A DNA stretch of 26,727 bases. Source: Priapulus caudatus. Lineage: Eukaryota; Priapulida; Priapulimorpha; Priapulimorphida; Priapulidae. The stretch is from NCBI RefSeq assembly GCF_000485595.1, contig NW_014577823.1, positions 1 through 26,727 of the forward strand, given 5' to 3'. The notes under the pieces were generated by a model. The model had not been told where the DNA came from, did no database searches, and saw nothing but the letters and a program-made list of their open reading frames with translations. A program made the translations under genes and the position numbers. Shown piece after piece: positions 1 to 9,480 of the stretch (positions are counted from its first letter, which is position 1; every line of letters begins with the position of its first letter).

Positions 1-47
<47 letters not shown>

Positions 48-142
48 CGTGCGTGCGTGTGTGTGTGCGAGTGCGTGTGCGTGTGCGTGTGCGTGTGCGG
101 GTGCGTGTGCGCGGGTGTGTGCGTGTGCGTGTGCGTGTGTGT
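1..142. repeat. AT and GT/GTGC microsatellite
   Basis: An (AT)8 run followed by GT, then GTGC and GTGTGC variants. The plus strand matches the block at 928-1132, so it is probably the end of a further upstream unit. Confidence 0.85.
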
Positions 143-289
143 ATAGCAGATTAAACCAGATCAATTCTATATGCTTGCACATATACACAGTAACATAGCA
201 CGCCTACACGCATCTGTATGTATATAACAATAATTTATTGACATCAATATGCTCACATGTATATATTACACATTTAAGCAGTCAGCTAT

Positions 290-325
<36 letters not shown>

Positions 326-343
326 AGAGAGAGAGAGAGAGAG

Positions 344-394
<51 letters not shown>
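143..394. repeat. Extra copy of the unit 3' end module
   Basis: Nearly the same sequence as 1131-1440 and 10975-11200: the AAACCAGATCAATTCTA start, the CACATATACACAGTAACATA block, the AATAAA signal (minus strand, 234-239), then AT and GA runs. It stops at a single N (395), after which a different module begins. Confidence 0.65.
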
Positions 395-395
395 N

Positions 396-927
396 TTTCA
401 GTGTGTAAAACGACATCATTGGGCAGGCAACGTCTGAGATAGTCGGCGGCGGTACATGGTCCACAACACACTAGAGTCGCGACCGGTCACTTTATCCATT
501 ACCCGTGATATATGCTAATGAAGTCGAAAAAGGTCGCGGAGGGAAAGATCATGGCTTAAAAAGGCGCGGTTTTGGTAGAGATGAGAGAGACGGCGGCAAC
601 CTCTAACCGGTATGTTATACATTGTTTTTACTGGTGTGTTATCTGCATTTAGAATAAACTGTAGTTGTCGCCGCTTGTAATACTGTTACGTGTCACTGTT
701 TACGTTCGTGATATATTCCACGCTACACACACATATATATATGTGTGTATCAGGCGTGAATAATGACAAATTTATTCATCCCTTATCTGTCATTTGTTTT
801 GTCTTGTGTCATTTGTCTTGTCTTATCTGTCACCTGACCCCTTGTCTTTGTTATTATTTACCCTTTATATATAGTATATATATTATTAATATATATATAT
901 ATATTATATATATTAATAGTATGTCAT
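396..927. repeat. Duplicated intergenic module (copy 1)
   Basis: Matches 10259-10815 with scattered indels: TAAAACGACATCATT, GAGATAGTCGGCGGC, GAGTCGCGACCGGTCAC, GTCGAAAAAGGTCGCGGAGG, and later nested TTATCTGTCATTTG and TTGTCTTGT units. No open frame of note on either strand. Confidence 0.7.
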
Positions 928-1132
928 GTGTGTGTGCGTGCCGTGCGTGCGTGCGTGCGTTGCCGTGCGTGCGTGCTGCGTGCTGCGTGTTGCGTGTGCG
1001 TGGCGTGTGCGGATGCGTGTGCGCGGTGGTGTGCGAGTGCGTGTGCGTGTGCCGTGTGCGCTGCTGTGTGCGTGTGCGTGTGCGTCGGTGCGTGGTGCGC
1101 GTGTGAGTGCGTCGTGCGTGAATGCGTGTGTG
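928..1132. repeat. GTGC/GTGT compound microsatellite
   Basis: Imperfect GTGC, GTGT and GCGT units. Long frames across it are Cys/Val/Arg or His/Thr translations of the repeat. Confidence 0.85.
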
Positions 1133-1229
1133 TATATGCAGATAAACCAGATCAATTTCTAATATGCTTGCACATATACACAGTAACATAGCACGCCTAC
1201 ACGCAGTCTGTATGTAATATTAACAATAA

Positions 1230-1235
1230 TTTATT
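1230..1235 (-). terminator. Polyadenylation signal, gene A
   Basis: AATAAA on the minus strand in a conserved block (ACAATAATTTATTGACATC on the plus strand), about 540 bp after the gene A stop. The same block recurs at 234, 6625 and 11066. Confidence 0.42.
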
Positions 1236-1297
1236 GACATCAATATCCCTCACATGATATATAACACATCTAAAAGCAGATGGCAGCTATCAATACA

Positions 1298-1444
1298 TAT
1301 ATATATTATAAATATATATATATATATATTATATATATATTATATATATATAATCATAGAGAGCGAGAGAAGAGAGAGAGAAGAGAGAGATAGAGAGAGA
1401 GAAGAGAGAGAGAGAGAGAGATAAGAGAGAGAGAGAGAGAGAGT

Positions 1445-1492
<48 letters not shown>

Positions 1493-1757
1493 TGAGAGAG
1501 ACGAGAGAGAGAGAGTATGGGATGGATGGATTGGATGGATGCGATGGATGGAGGATGGGCATGAATGGATGATGGATTATAGATGGACATCAAGACCAGA
1601 CGGAACAGACCCAAACAAACAGACAGACACAGCTCTCAATACTTCACATGCGCTTTCCCTGGACTGCGCGCATAACGTCATTGCTATACGTGACGCGGCC
1701 TCCTCCTCCTCCCCTCCTCCTCCTCCTCCTCCTCCTCCTCCTCCTCCTCCTCCTCTT
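1298..1757. repeat. Microsatellite block in the gene A 3' UTR
   Basis: In order: AT run, GA run (to 1442), GT run (1449-1494), GA, GGAT units (1518-1560), unique sequence, and a CCT run (about 1699-1755) just before the stop codon. The same order occurs in B and C. Confidence 0.8.
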
Positions 1758-1771
1758 CCATCCGCCCTCTA

Positions 1772-2104
1772 TTACTTCCTTGCCGGCACTCTCTCACCAG
1801 GCGTCGTACCTCCGTTATTGAAGCCGCCCCCTCTCCGCCCTCGAAAACCCCCCATCCGGTTATCGGGCCCGGCCCCTTTCGAGGTCGAATATCACTCCCG
1901 TAGAGGGCAGGAGACATATTATCTCCGTGACGGGGGGAGGAGCCTTCCGTGACGGGGGGAGGAGCTCCGTGAAGGGAAGGGGGAGCTTCCGGTGAAGGGA
2001 GGGGGAACTTCCGTGACGGGAGGTGGCGCTTCCGTGAAGGAAGGAGGAGCTTCCGTGATGGGGGGAGGGCACCTCTATGACGGGGGGTTGCGCGCGGCCA
2101 TCAT
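1772..2104 (-). pseudogene. Gene A, coding exon 2, frame-disrupted type 1 copy
   Basis: The acceptor TTTTCTCTTGCAG|AT and first codons (DDGRAQPPVIEV) match gene B. One extra C after EVP then shifts the frame, turning the PPPITEA repeats into a His/Ser-rich reading. The terminal GGGGFNNGG...GERVPARK sequence is still encoded just before TAA at 1772-1774, but in another frame because of a second indel near 1830. The 21-bp CTTCCGTGA repeats are recognisable throughout. Confidence 0.52.
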
Positions 2105-2214
2105 CTGCAAGAGAAAAGTATATTTACTATAAGCAGAAATCGCAACTGAGAACACATCCACGAAGGGTACTCAACAACATAACGTGGTGAATGAGAGGGA
2201 GCTCCTTGGACCTC

Positions 2215-2460
2215 TCGCAACCTCCGTGTAGCGGAGGTGTGCTTTCAATCTCAGTGTAGGAGAGGTGTGCTTGCAATCTCAGTGAGGGGAGGTGGTGCTT
2301 GCAATGCCCTCAGCTGTACGGGTGTGTTGCTTGCAATTTCAGTCGAGAGTGTGTGTGCTTGCAAATCTCAGTGTAGGGGGGAAAAAAAGGTGTGCTATGC
2401 AACCTAAGTGCAATGGTACGGTGTGTGTAATTGCACCTCTCAGTGGCTAGGGGTATGGCT
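2215..2460. repeat. About 31-bp minisatellite in gene A intron 2
   Basis: Repeats of a GAGGTGTGCTTGCAATCTCA-type unit, six to seven degenerate copies, one base indels common. Present at the same intron position in B and C and not in D, E or F. Confidence 0.65.
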
Positions 2461-2674
2461 GGCGATATCTCATTCGATCATATACCATGCCGCCATATTC
2501 ACTCGAAGCTATAATGTTAACCATAATAATATCATACCACCGGAGTATAATATATATGTTACAAAAACCACCCTGACCACCGTAAAAAACCAAAAAACTG
2601 TTCAGATGGAAACACTAGCAGCAATCTTAAAGGCGAAAACACACACCTAAAAACGAAGAGTATGCAAAGCTTAC

Positions 2675-3161
2675 CTACTTCCGTGAGAATGACGACGACT
2701 GGCGCGTCTGTAAGAAACATCAACAAGACTGATGACTGCTGCCTGTGGGCTGCAACTGTTGAAATGTAAAAGACTCTTAAATCTATCTTGTTATCCTGGT
2801 GCCAATAGAACGCGCTCATCGGGAAGACCGTATTCCATCCCGTGAGTGGCTCGTAAAAGAAGCCGGGTGGCGGCCACCTGGGTGCGGCCGTCTTGGACCG
2901 AAGATATAACATTCGATAATCCCTAAGCGCCGACCACGAAAACCGTTTCTGTAAAAAACTTGACACTCAACTGCCTTCAATATCTTCCTGTTAGAATCGA
3001 TACCTGAAACCGGAAGTTCTCGTTATTGACCCAAGAAAAGCCCAATGGTCGAGAATTCTGTCTTGGCGAATAAGACGGTGGCCACGTTACCAAGGATGAA
3101 CTGCCAATCGGTAAAAGCAAGGCCCCTCGCCACAAGCAAGCGCGAAAAACCCGAGAATCAT
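2675..3161 (-). pseudogene. Gene A, coding exon 1, shortened and frame-disrupted
   Basis: The region aligns with gene C exon 1, including the ATTCCATCCCGTGAGTGG and CGGGTGGCGGCCACCTGGG blocks that encode the PPGFYRPLT segment. The polyQ tract is missing, about 55 bases before the donor are missing (CTTACCT is followed at once by ACTTCCGTGAGAATG), and several one-base indels break the frame. The start context differs too: about 14 bases of the TTTCAG acceptor are lost, leaving TATTTAG|TG before ATG 3161. It is the most degraded copy of the six. Confidence 0.5.
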
Positions 3162-3270
3162 CACTAAATATAGTCACATCTCAGCATAGCTCGCGTTAAG
3201 TAACAAACGGAAATCTCTATCACTCCCCTTATTTCTCTGTATGCGTTAAGCCCCCTCGTATCGTAAAAGT

Positions 3271-3506
3271 AATGTGTGTGTGTGTGTGTGTGTGTGTTGT
3301 GTATGTGATGTGTGTGCGCGTGCGTGCGTGCGAGCGTGTGCGTGTGTGTGTGTGTGGGTGTGTGTGCGTGTGTGTGTGTGTGTGCGTGCGTGCGTGCGAG
3401 CGTGTGCGTGTGTGTGTGTGTGGGTGTGTGTGCGTGCGTGTGTGTGTGCGCGTGCGTACGTGCGTGCTTGCGTGCGTGCGTGCGTGTGTGCGTGCGTCCG
3501 TGTGCG
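3271..3506. repeat. GT/GTGC microsatellite in gene A intron 1
   Basis: GT runs with GCGTGCGTGC interruptions. Contains an internal duplication: GTGCGTGCGTGCGAGCGTG appears twice about 72 bp apart, each followed by GTGTGTGTGTGTGGGTGTG. Confidence 0.8.
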
Positions 3507-3768
3507 GTTTTCGTGTCTCTTGCGTTTCTGTGCCATCAGCATACTAGAAGTGCGCGCCCTCATGTTCCTCACACATCATACAGCAGGTAACGATAGCACG
3601 GTGCGCCACGACGACCTGCCATCAAATTACATCACGACTTCTATATACGCACGTTACGATATCTATATACACACTCCAATATTACGCTTTTACGCGTTTT
3701 GCATGTTTACAAGACACTACCCACTACGCACCTACGCCGTACTCTAGTTGCTACACACGCGCACTTAC

Positions 3769-3853
3769 ATCCTTGCTTTTTTAGCGAGCGTCCGTTTCAG
3801 ATCGTTGACGTTGTACTGACTATCCTGGTATGTATTTTTCGCCACCTTTATGC
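3769..3853 (-). promoter_or_regulatory. Putative TATA-like box and non-coding first exon of gene A
   Basis: On the minus strand a GCATAAAGG box (about 3846-3853) lies some 75 bases upstream of a strong donor GGAT|GTAAGTG (GT at 3767-3768). No ATG occurs between them, so this would be a 5' untranslated exon spliced to the acceptor in front of the MIS start near 3161. The same arrangement is kept in B. Start-site position is inferred. Confidence 0.4.
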
Positions 3854-4114
3854 CATCCATTCTCTGCCACAGCCTCCACCCCTCAAGGACAGCGGATTAT
3901 TCTTACTGATAGATAGTAAAGAATGGCCCCCAGGTATGTGTGTGCGCGCATGTACATGTCAAGTCCCCGCCCTCGACAAGCCTAGCATGCGAAGTGTGCT
4001 GATGATAATATATATTGAAAGAGCCTATTCTCTTGTTTGTAATTTTATTCGTATCCCTCAGCGCTCTGTATTTCTCGTGATCGTTATTAGTACGGGTCGT
4101 GATAATGGAGTCTG

Positions 4115-4199
4115 TGACGTCACGAGGTGAATAAAGGGGGTGTTCCTGAACCAGCCACGGACACGTACATACGTACGTCAGCGGGGGCGTGTGACGTCA
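4115..4199 (-). promoter_or_regulatory. Two palindromic CRE sites upstream of gene A
   Basis: Perfect TGACGTCA palindromes at 4115-4122 and 4192-4199, about 260-350 bp upstream of the TATA-like box. This is the known full-site consensus for CREB/ATF-type bZIP factors. Unit B has both in one-base-indel form (near 14058 and 14142). Confidence 0.4.
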
Positions 4200-4685
4200 T
4201 GCGGCCTAGCAGAACAACATAGCAAGGCTAATTGCAAGGTAGCGTATAGATGCAAGGTGGGTGCCAGGCGCGAATAGAGCCCCTTTGGAACACAATATAT
4301 GGATGTACGTAACTACGTATACATAAACACATATTGTACACGCTATAATTTATTGACATCTGTTCACATATATAGCTCTCTGCCCCTAAGCATCTATCTT
4401 CGTCATAATTAGTTGATACTAGTTCAGGTACTCTGTTATGAACCGTACATTCATTCATCCGTACAGAGTCATCAATAACAATTGTGAGATCGAATGAGTG
4501 AGCTAGACTGGATCTGATAAAGTTACAAATAAGATAACACAAGGATATATACACAATTATATATAAATATATCCATATATATATATATATATATATATAA
4601 AGTAAAGTCACACACGAACACCCGTGTAGATAAAAACAAAGTCAAGGTATAGAATAAGGGTGTTTAAACTTTAATTGACGAGCTA

Positions 4686-4847
4686 CGGCGGCGGTTCTGG
4701 CAGGTATCATCGCGGCCGTCGCCTGAAACCGGATGAAGAAAGCTTTAGAAGTTAAAACAGGTAAATCCGTGAATATGGGCACACGGATGGAAAGGTGGCG
4801 CGTGTGTTAATAAACGAGGTAATTTTATGGCAGTCGATCTCGAGCTC
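4686..4847. repeat. Fragment of an E-type exon 2 boundary fused to unit A
   Basis: Matches 22482-22640 almost base for base (CGGTTCTG, the CCGGTTTCAG acceptor on the minus strand, GGGCACACGGATGGAAAGG, TCGATCTCGAGCTC). It holds only the first bases of the exon and part of the intron. Both ends are abrupt. Confidence 0.75.
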
Positions 4848-5640
4848 GGGGGCGGGTGGGATGAGGGTGAGGTTAAATTACGTCATGCCTCCTCCCCCGC
4901 TAAAAATCATTGTCTCATGTGTTGAATGAACGTCATCACCACTAATTTGCTTGACATGAGTTACTACGAATGTGGAATGGAATGCGTCCTCGATCCCTGC
5001 AGATTATGCTCGGAGGATTTCTTTCCCTACAGATGCGCAGAAACGTATGTAGGCCTATGTTTACTTACGTAGCAATCTGACGTTATCCCTGGCGTGGTTT
5101 TAAGGAGCCAGCCTCTAGTTAATTAATGCTGTGACGACATTATAAACGACGATGCGTGGCAACAAAGTGCTGAAAAGTTGAGATACTGATACGAAGGCGA
5201 TTTACTAATCAAAGATATGGCTCCTAATCACAAGTAGTGCATTGTGGCTCTATCTGCTAGTAATACTCCCAACTGAAAAAAGACAAGCCATTATTCCTCC
5301 TATTACAAAATTACTCGCTGAAATCATCAGGGGTATTCCTGGAGAGATGTTGCATAGTAAAATCTGCTATAGAAGTATCACTTTGTTCGCAGCATACCGC
5401 CACCATCTTTTCCCTATGATAATGTACATAAGAATGGCGCTCGCGTCGCTGGTCAGGTTGCCAACAGGTTGTTCATGCAAGCATAAGCGTGCATTTGCTC
5501 CGAGCATGCACGTATTTATACAATGTAACAATGTAATTGTAATGTAATGCAACAATGTAACATTATTCGATATTATATATCTTTTATATCAATAGTCTGT
5601 TTGTCAAAACATTTTTTATATATACGGATAGGTCCGAATA
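4848..5640. other. Unique non-coding stretch
   Basis: No match to the family units and no convincing gene. A 101-codon plus-strand frame (5242-5547) has no family features or nearby signals and looks like chance. Confidence 0.4.
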
Positions 5641-5659
5641 GGATCCTTTCTAAGCACAG

Positions 5660-5760
5660 TAAATATAATATAGTATATATAATATAATATATAATAATTA
5701 TAATATATATGATATATATTATATATATAATATACTAAATATTATATATTCAATATACCA
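5660..5760. repeat. AT-rich palindromic tract
   Basis: TATAATATA and ATATATTATA units, self-complementary, directly left of a longer foldback. Confidence 0.6.
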
Positions 5761-5762
5761 AG

Positions 5763-5914
5763 GTTAGACTGCAATGACAATTCTTAGATATAAAAAATTT
5801 ATAGTAGTAGTATAAATAAATTAATAAAATATAAATAATAATCTATATTTTATATATTTATACTATTTCTATAAGTTTTTAATATCTAAGAAGGTCTCAT
5901 TGCAGTCTAAACTT
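5763..5914. repeat. Foldback element, arms of about 58 bp
   Basis: The left arm (5763-5820) starts GTTAGACTGCAATGA and includes TTCTTAGATAT. The right arm (5855-5914) ends TCATTGCAGTCTAAAC with ATATCTAAGAA. They are imperfect reverse complements around an A/T-rich loop. It could be a MITE-like element or a long hairpin transcript. I see no clear target duplication. Confidence 0.6.
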
Positions 5915-6400
5915 ACGTATTAATGCAGACACAGACATAGATGTAGGTATACACATGTACAGTGCGCCCGTAACACGAGTTTAATTTTGTTTCGTCTGCG
6001 ACAACCGTCACGTGCGCGGCGGTATCAGAAAAAGTGAGCGTGTAAACAACTTTCGCCATCTAGCGAGTGTGCAGTGTATTTATAGAGATTATTATTATTA
6101 TATAAATTTATATAGTATATTATCAAGAGTACATAGATAGAGATGTATCTATGTATTATGTATTATCTCTAATTGATGTTCTCCTGATATTTTACAGGCA
6201 CGCTTAATTAGGTATGTCCGGAAACAATGGTAAAATGATTAATGATGAAAATTTTACTTTGGCCTCAGCATCCAGCCTCAGTCCTGCTCATCGCCATAAA
6301 TATCCATGTAATGAAGAAATACACATGTTCATGACGATGTTCATGTTGATTAGCAATCGCAAGCAGCAGGTCGTACATCGCCTGAACACCAAGTTGCTTT
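5915..6400. other. Non-coding stretch
   Basis: Mixed unique sequence with an AT-rich part (6085-6125). No gene is supported. Confidence 0.35.
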
Positions 6401-6404
6401 CTGG

Positions 6405-6520
6405 TCGCACACACACGCCGAGCGCACGCACACACGCAAGCACGGCACACACATGCCGACGCGCACGAACTCACGCACGCACGCACACGCAAACACAAAC
6501 GCGCACACTCACGCGCCTTA
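6405..6520. repeat. CA/CGCA compound microsatellite
   Basis: Degenerate ACACGC and GCACGC units, plus-strand CA orientation, opposite to the GT blocks elsewhere. Confidence 0.65.
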
Positions 6521-6624
6521 GCTTTGACCATCTCTTTTTTGACATTTGTACATGCAAATAATGACCAAACACACACACAGACACATACATGCACATACGT
6601 ATATATAGGTATATATAACAATAA

Positions 6625-6630
6625 TTTATT
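6625..6630 (-). terminator. Polyadenylation signal, gene D
   Basis: AATAAA on the minus strand in the conserved ACAATAATTTATT block, about 500 bp after the gene D stop. Confidence 0.42.
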
Positions 6631-6854
6631 TACATCCGTTTACAAAGTGTTCATATAATTATATAGGTATAAATATATAAATAATCATATATGCTAGACA
6701 GTCATTCTATCATATAGGTATTCATAATTTACTACTCTGAATTAAGTTACACATCGCTGAACTGTACATTAACGCCGTTACCAACACGGTGACAGACATA
6801 GAATCTTGGTAAATTAAGTACGGTAGAGATATATAAATTGTCACCTTAACAGGA

Positions 6855-6998
6855 CAGCAAGAGAGTGGGGAAGGAAGAGGAAGAGGAAGAGAGAAACACA
6901 GAGACAAAGAGGAAGCGAGCAGAGTGAGATAGAGAGGGGGAGAAAGTAAGCGACAGCCAGAGAGCGCAAGAGAGGCAGAGAGAGAGAGGGTGGGTTAG

Positions 6999-7032
<34 letters not shown>
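6855..7032. repeat. GA-rich microsatellite in the gene D 3' UTR
   Basis: Degenerate GGAAGA and GAGA units ending in a clean GA run (7001-7030). It stands where A, B and C carry GA, GT and GGAT blocks. Confidence 0.75.
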
Positions 7033-7034
<2 letters not shown>

Positions 7035-7128
7035 GGGAACAGACACGGGGAGCACAGCTCTCCGTACATTTGCTCGCGTCATCGGTGACCTATAACATCA
7101 TTGCCACGCATAACCGTCTGCCTCCGTA

Positions 7129-7400
7129 TTATTTCTTAGTAGGAACGCGTTCGGGAGGCAGAGGGTTACCCTGGTTGAACCCGCCTCCTCCAGCCTCGAA
7201 CGGGTGAATAGGGGCTCTGTAATAAATGGGTTCGGGAGAGTAAATATCGCGCGTCATTGGAGACGGGGTGTCCGGGGGAGGAGGTTGGGTTATAGGTGTG
7301 TGTGAGACGTCTGTAGGAGAAGATTCCGTAGTAGATGCGTGTGAGATCTCTGTAGGAGGGTGTGATGAGTCAGGAACCTCAGTCTGTTCCCGGTTATTAG
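7129..7400 (-). CDS. Gene D, coding exon 2: Ser/Thr/Pro-rich segment with GGGGFN C-terminus
   Basis: The acceptor CTTTTTATCTTTTGCAG|CT opens a 272-base exon, two bases plus 90 codons with the stop, in the phase expected of the family. The residues after the junction are NNREQTEVPDSSHPPTEISH, then more Ser/Thr/Pro with PTDVSHTPITQPPPPDTPS, a Tyr-containing patch (SPEPIYYRAPIHP) and FEAGGGGFNQGN, ending PERVPTKK before the TAA. It is well diverged from A, B and C yet keeps frame, length and motif, which argues that the exon is under selection. The Ser/Thr/Pro composition suggests a mucin-like linker. No known domain is seen. Confidence 0.62.
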
Positions 7401-7513
7401 CTGCAAAAGATAAAAAGAAATCGAATGAGCAGAAAGAACGAATCACCATGTAATGAACACGCGCGTGAAGCAGTCGCCTAGGTTTACGGGAGGCGGGTGC
7501 ACTAAACTGCCAG

Positions 7514-7574
7514 CGCACACTAGAGCAATATAGCTCGCGAGGCCGATTGTTTAGCTATATTGCGCTAGTGTGCG
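7514..7574. repeat. Hairpin in gene D intron 2
   Basis: CGCACACTAGAGCAATATAG (arm from 7514) and its reverse complement with one mismatch (arm 7553-7574), 22-bp arms and a 17-base loop. Near-identical TAAACTGCCA sequences lie on both sides. Probably a very short foldback insertion. Confidence 0.6.
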
Positions 7575-7822
7575 GTGGCCTTAAACTGCCACGAGCGGGT
7601 TCCACCAGCTTTACCAGATCCCTGAGCTGTGATATTTTAATGCAGATGCGCGTAAATGCAGCTTATATTACAAACAAATAAAGTAAATAAACAAAAAAGC
7701 ATACAACAATAATATGAAGCGATACAACGATACGCGATGAACTGCCCTGACAACCGTCTCTACGGACGCTGGTCCAAGGGAAAACTAGCGCCTCTGACGG
7801 CGACGCCTCCGACGTTGCTTAC

Positions 7823-7941
7823 CCGTGAGAAGGAATCCGCTGTTTTGGAGAATTTCGTACAGCTTGAGGATGGCTTCCGTTCTAACTTCCGGGAGAATGA
7901 CGACGACTGGCACCGTCTGACCGCTCGGCTGTTGTTGCTGC

Positions 7942-7980
<39 letters not shown>

Positions 7981-8458
7981 CGTCGTCGTTGCGTCGTGTG
8001 GTCAATAATATACAGAGAGCGCCATCTGCCGTAGATCGACCGTATTTCGCGGCCGGTGAGTGGTCGATGAAAGCCGGGTGGCGCCACTGGGGTCGGCCGT
8101 CTGCATACTCTGATAGCGATTACGCAACTCGATATATCTTCGTTCCGTGTTTCCTCGAAACCGTTTATGTTTCCACCTTGACCTCTACCCGTGCCCTGGT
8201 TGCCACTTCCGAAGGATCGACTCTGTACGGATGATGTCCTTGCTATTCTCAGTCAGCCGAAACGAAATGGTGACGCTCGCCTTGCCGGATGTTTCGTGTT
8301 CAATGAAGGGTCGCTGGTTGCCAGCAGTAGCCTAATGCGGGCCGAGTGCCCTCGATGTTCGGCTTAAGCAAGTGATGCAGGTCGGCCATGGAAGGCGGGC
8401 TGACTGCCGCGGTACTGCAGGCTCCGCACAGCAGCGCGAAAACTACGCGCGATATCAT
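7823..8458 (-). pseudogene. Gene D, coding exon 1, type 1 copy with frame disruptions
   Basis: ATG 8458 follows ATATCTTTCAG|G and gives an intact signal peptide (MISRVVFALLCGACSTAA). The frame then departs from gene C within about 20 codons and stops near 8300. The 3' half is readable again from about 8087: APPGFHRPLTGREIRS, LYIIDHTTQRRR, a long CAA-encoded polyQ (about 7930-7980), SGQTVPVVVILPEVRTEAI and a helix, ending at a donor ACGG|GTAAGC in phase 1. Total length 636 is divisible by three where remainder 1 is expected. Inside the ALYII segment two one-base losses are balanced by a two-base gain, so the local frame is kept. Confidence 0.55.
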
Positions 8459-8640
8459 CCTGAAAGATATAGTGAAGATATAGTCACATCTCAGCATAGA
8501 ATAAAAACTACGAGTGATATCATCCTGAAAGATATAGTGAAGATATAGGTCACGTATCACTCTCAGCGTAGAATAAACCCCGAGAGCGATATCACCATGA
8601 AAGATATAGTGAAGACAGCTAGAGTCACATCTCACTGTCA
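8450..8640 (-). repeat. Tandem acceptor-start modules upstream of gene D
   Basis: About 65-bp units, each with TATATCTTTCAG and a GATGATATC core. The nearest (8458) and second (8523) keep the AG|GATG core; the third has changed to CATGGTG. Confidence 0.6.
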
Positions 8641-8831
8641 ACATAGAACAAAAACCGACTTGTTCATTGTAGTCTAACATTGAAATTAATGTAATACAAT
8701 AGCATTATATAGTCCCTTTAAAACTATCGAATGCAACTCGTATAAACTCAAGAATTATCCGACCGATGGAATTAGCTGCTACTATTAGATCTAATCTGAC
8801 CATTACAAGAACAGCGTGACAAATGCAAGAC

Positions 8832-8883
8832 ACACGCAGAGAGCCAGCGCGAGAGAGAGAGAAAGAGAGAAAGGGAGAGAGAA

Positions 8884-8942
<59 letters not shown>

Positions 8943-9016
8943 AGAGCGAGAGAGAGACAGAGAGCGAGAGAGAAAGGAGCAGAGAGAGAAAGAGCGCGAA
9001 ATAGATAGATAGATAA

Positions 9017-9078
<62 letters not shown>

Positions 9079-9136
9079 AGAGCGAGAGAGAGACAGAGAG
9101 CGAGAGAGAAAGGAGCAGAGAGAGAGAGAGCGCGAA

Positions 9137-9173
<37 letters not shown>

Positions 9174-9424
9174 AGATAGATAGATAGATAGATTAGATAG
9201 ATACGTAGAGAATGAGAGCAGCAAGAAAGAAAAGAGAGTAGACGAGAGAGAGCGCGCCGAGAGAAGAGAGAGAGCCCAGAGCGAGAGAGGAGAGAAGAGA
9301 GAGTAGAGAGAGACAGAGAGAGAGCGAGAGAGAAAGAACAGAGAGTAGATGCCGAGAGAAGAGCGGCGCGAAATAGAATTAAGATAGATTAGAGAGAGAG
9401 AGAAGAGAGACGATGAGAGAGAGA

Positions 9425-9467
<43 letters not shown>

Positions 9468-9480
9468 AGAGAGAGAAGCT
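8832..9480. repeat. GA/GATA array with a 136-bp higher-order unit, gene D intron 1
   Basis: Clean GA runs alternate with GCCAGAGCGAGAGAGAGACA, GGAGCAGAG and (ATAG)n segments. The order recurs at 8941 and 9077, 136 bp apart, and a noisier copy follows near 9275. It replaces the GT block seen here in A, B and C. Confidence 0.75.

Larger units (their letters stand above)
3540..4660. other. Conserved upstream/intergenic block of unit A
   Basis: No open frame of interest. It aligns end to end with 13450-14640 of unit B and in parts with 18640-20240 of unit C. It contains the first exon, TATA-like box and CRE sites listed separately, and ends in an AT run (about 4556-4600) and GAATAAGGGTGTTTAAACTT. 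Confidence 0.6.

Noticed and set aside
690-1106. Long plus-strand frame rich in Cys, Val and Arg
   Set aside because: It is a translation of GTGC repeats and of the duplicated intergenic module; the copy in unit B is not collinear as protein.
5242-5547. 101-codon plus-strand frame with hydrophobic start
   Set aside because: No paralogue, no splice or promoter context and no recognisable motif; consistent with chance.
8772-9224. 150-codon minus-strand Ser/Leu/Tyr-rich frame
   Set aside because: Pure translation of the GA/GATA array.
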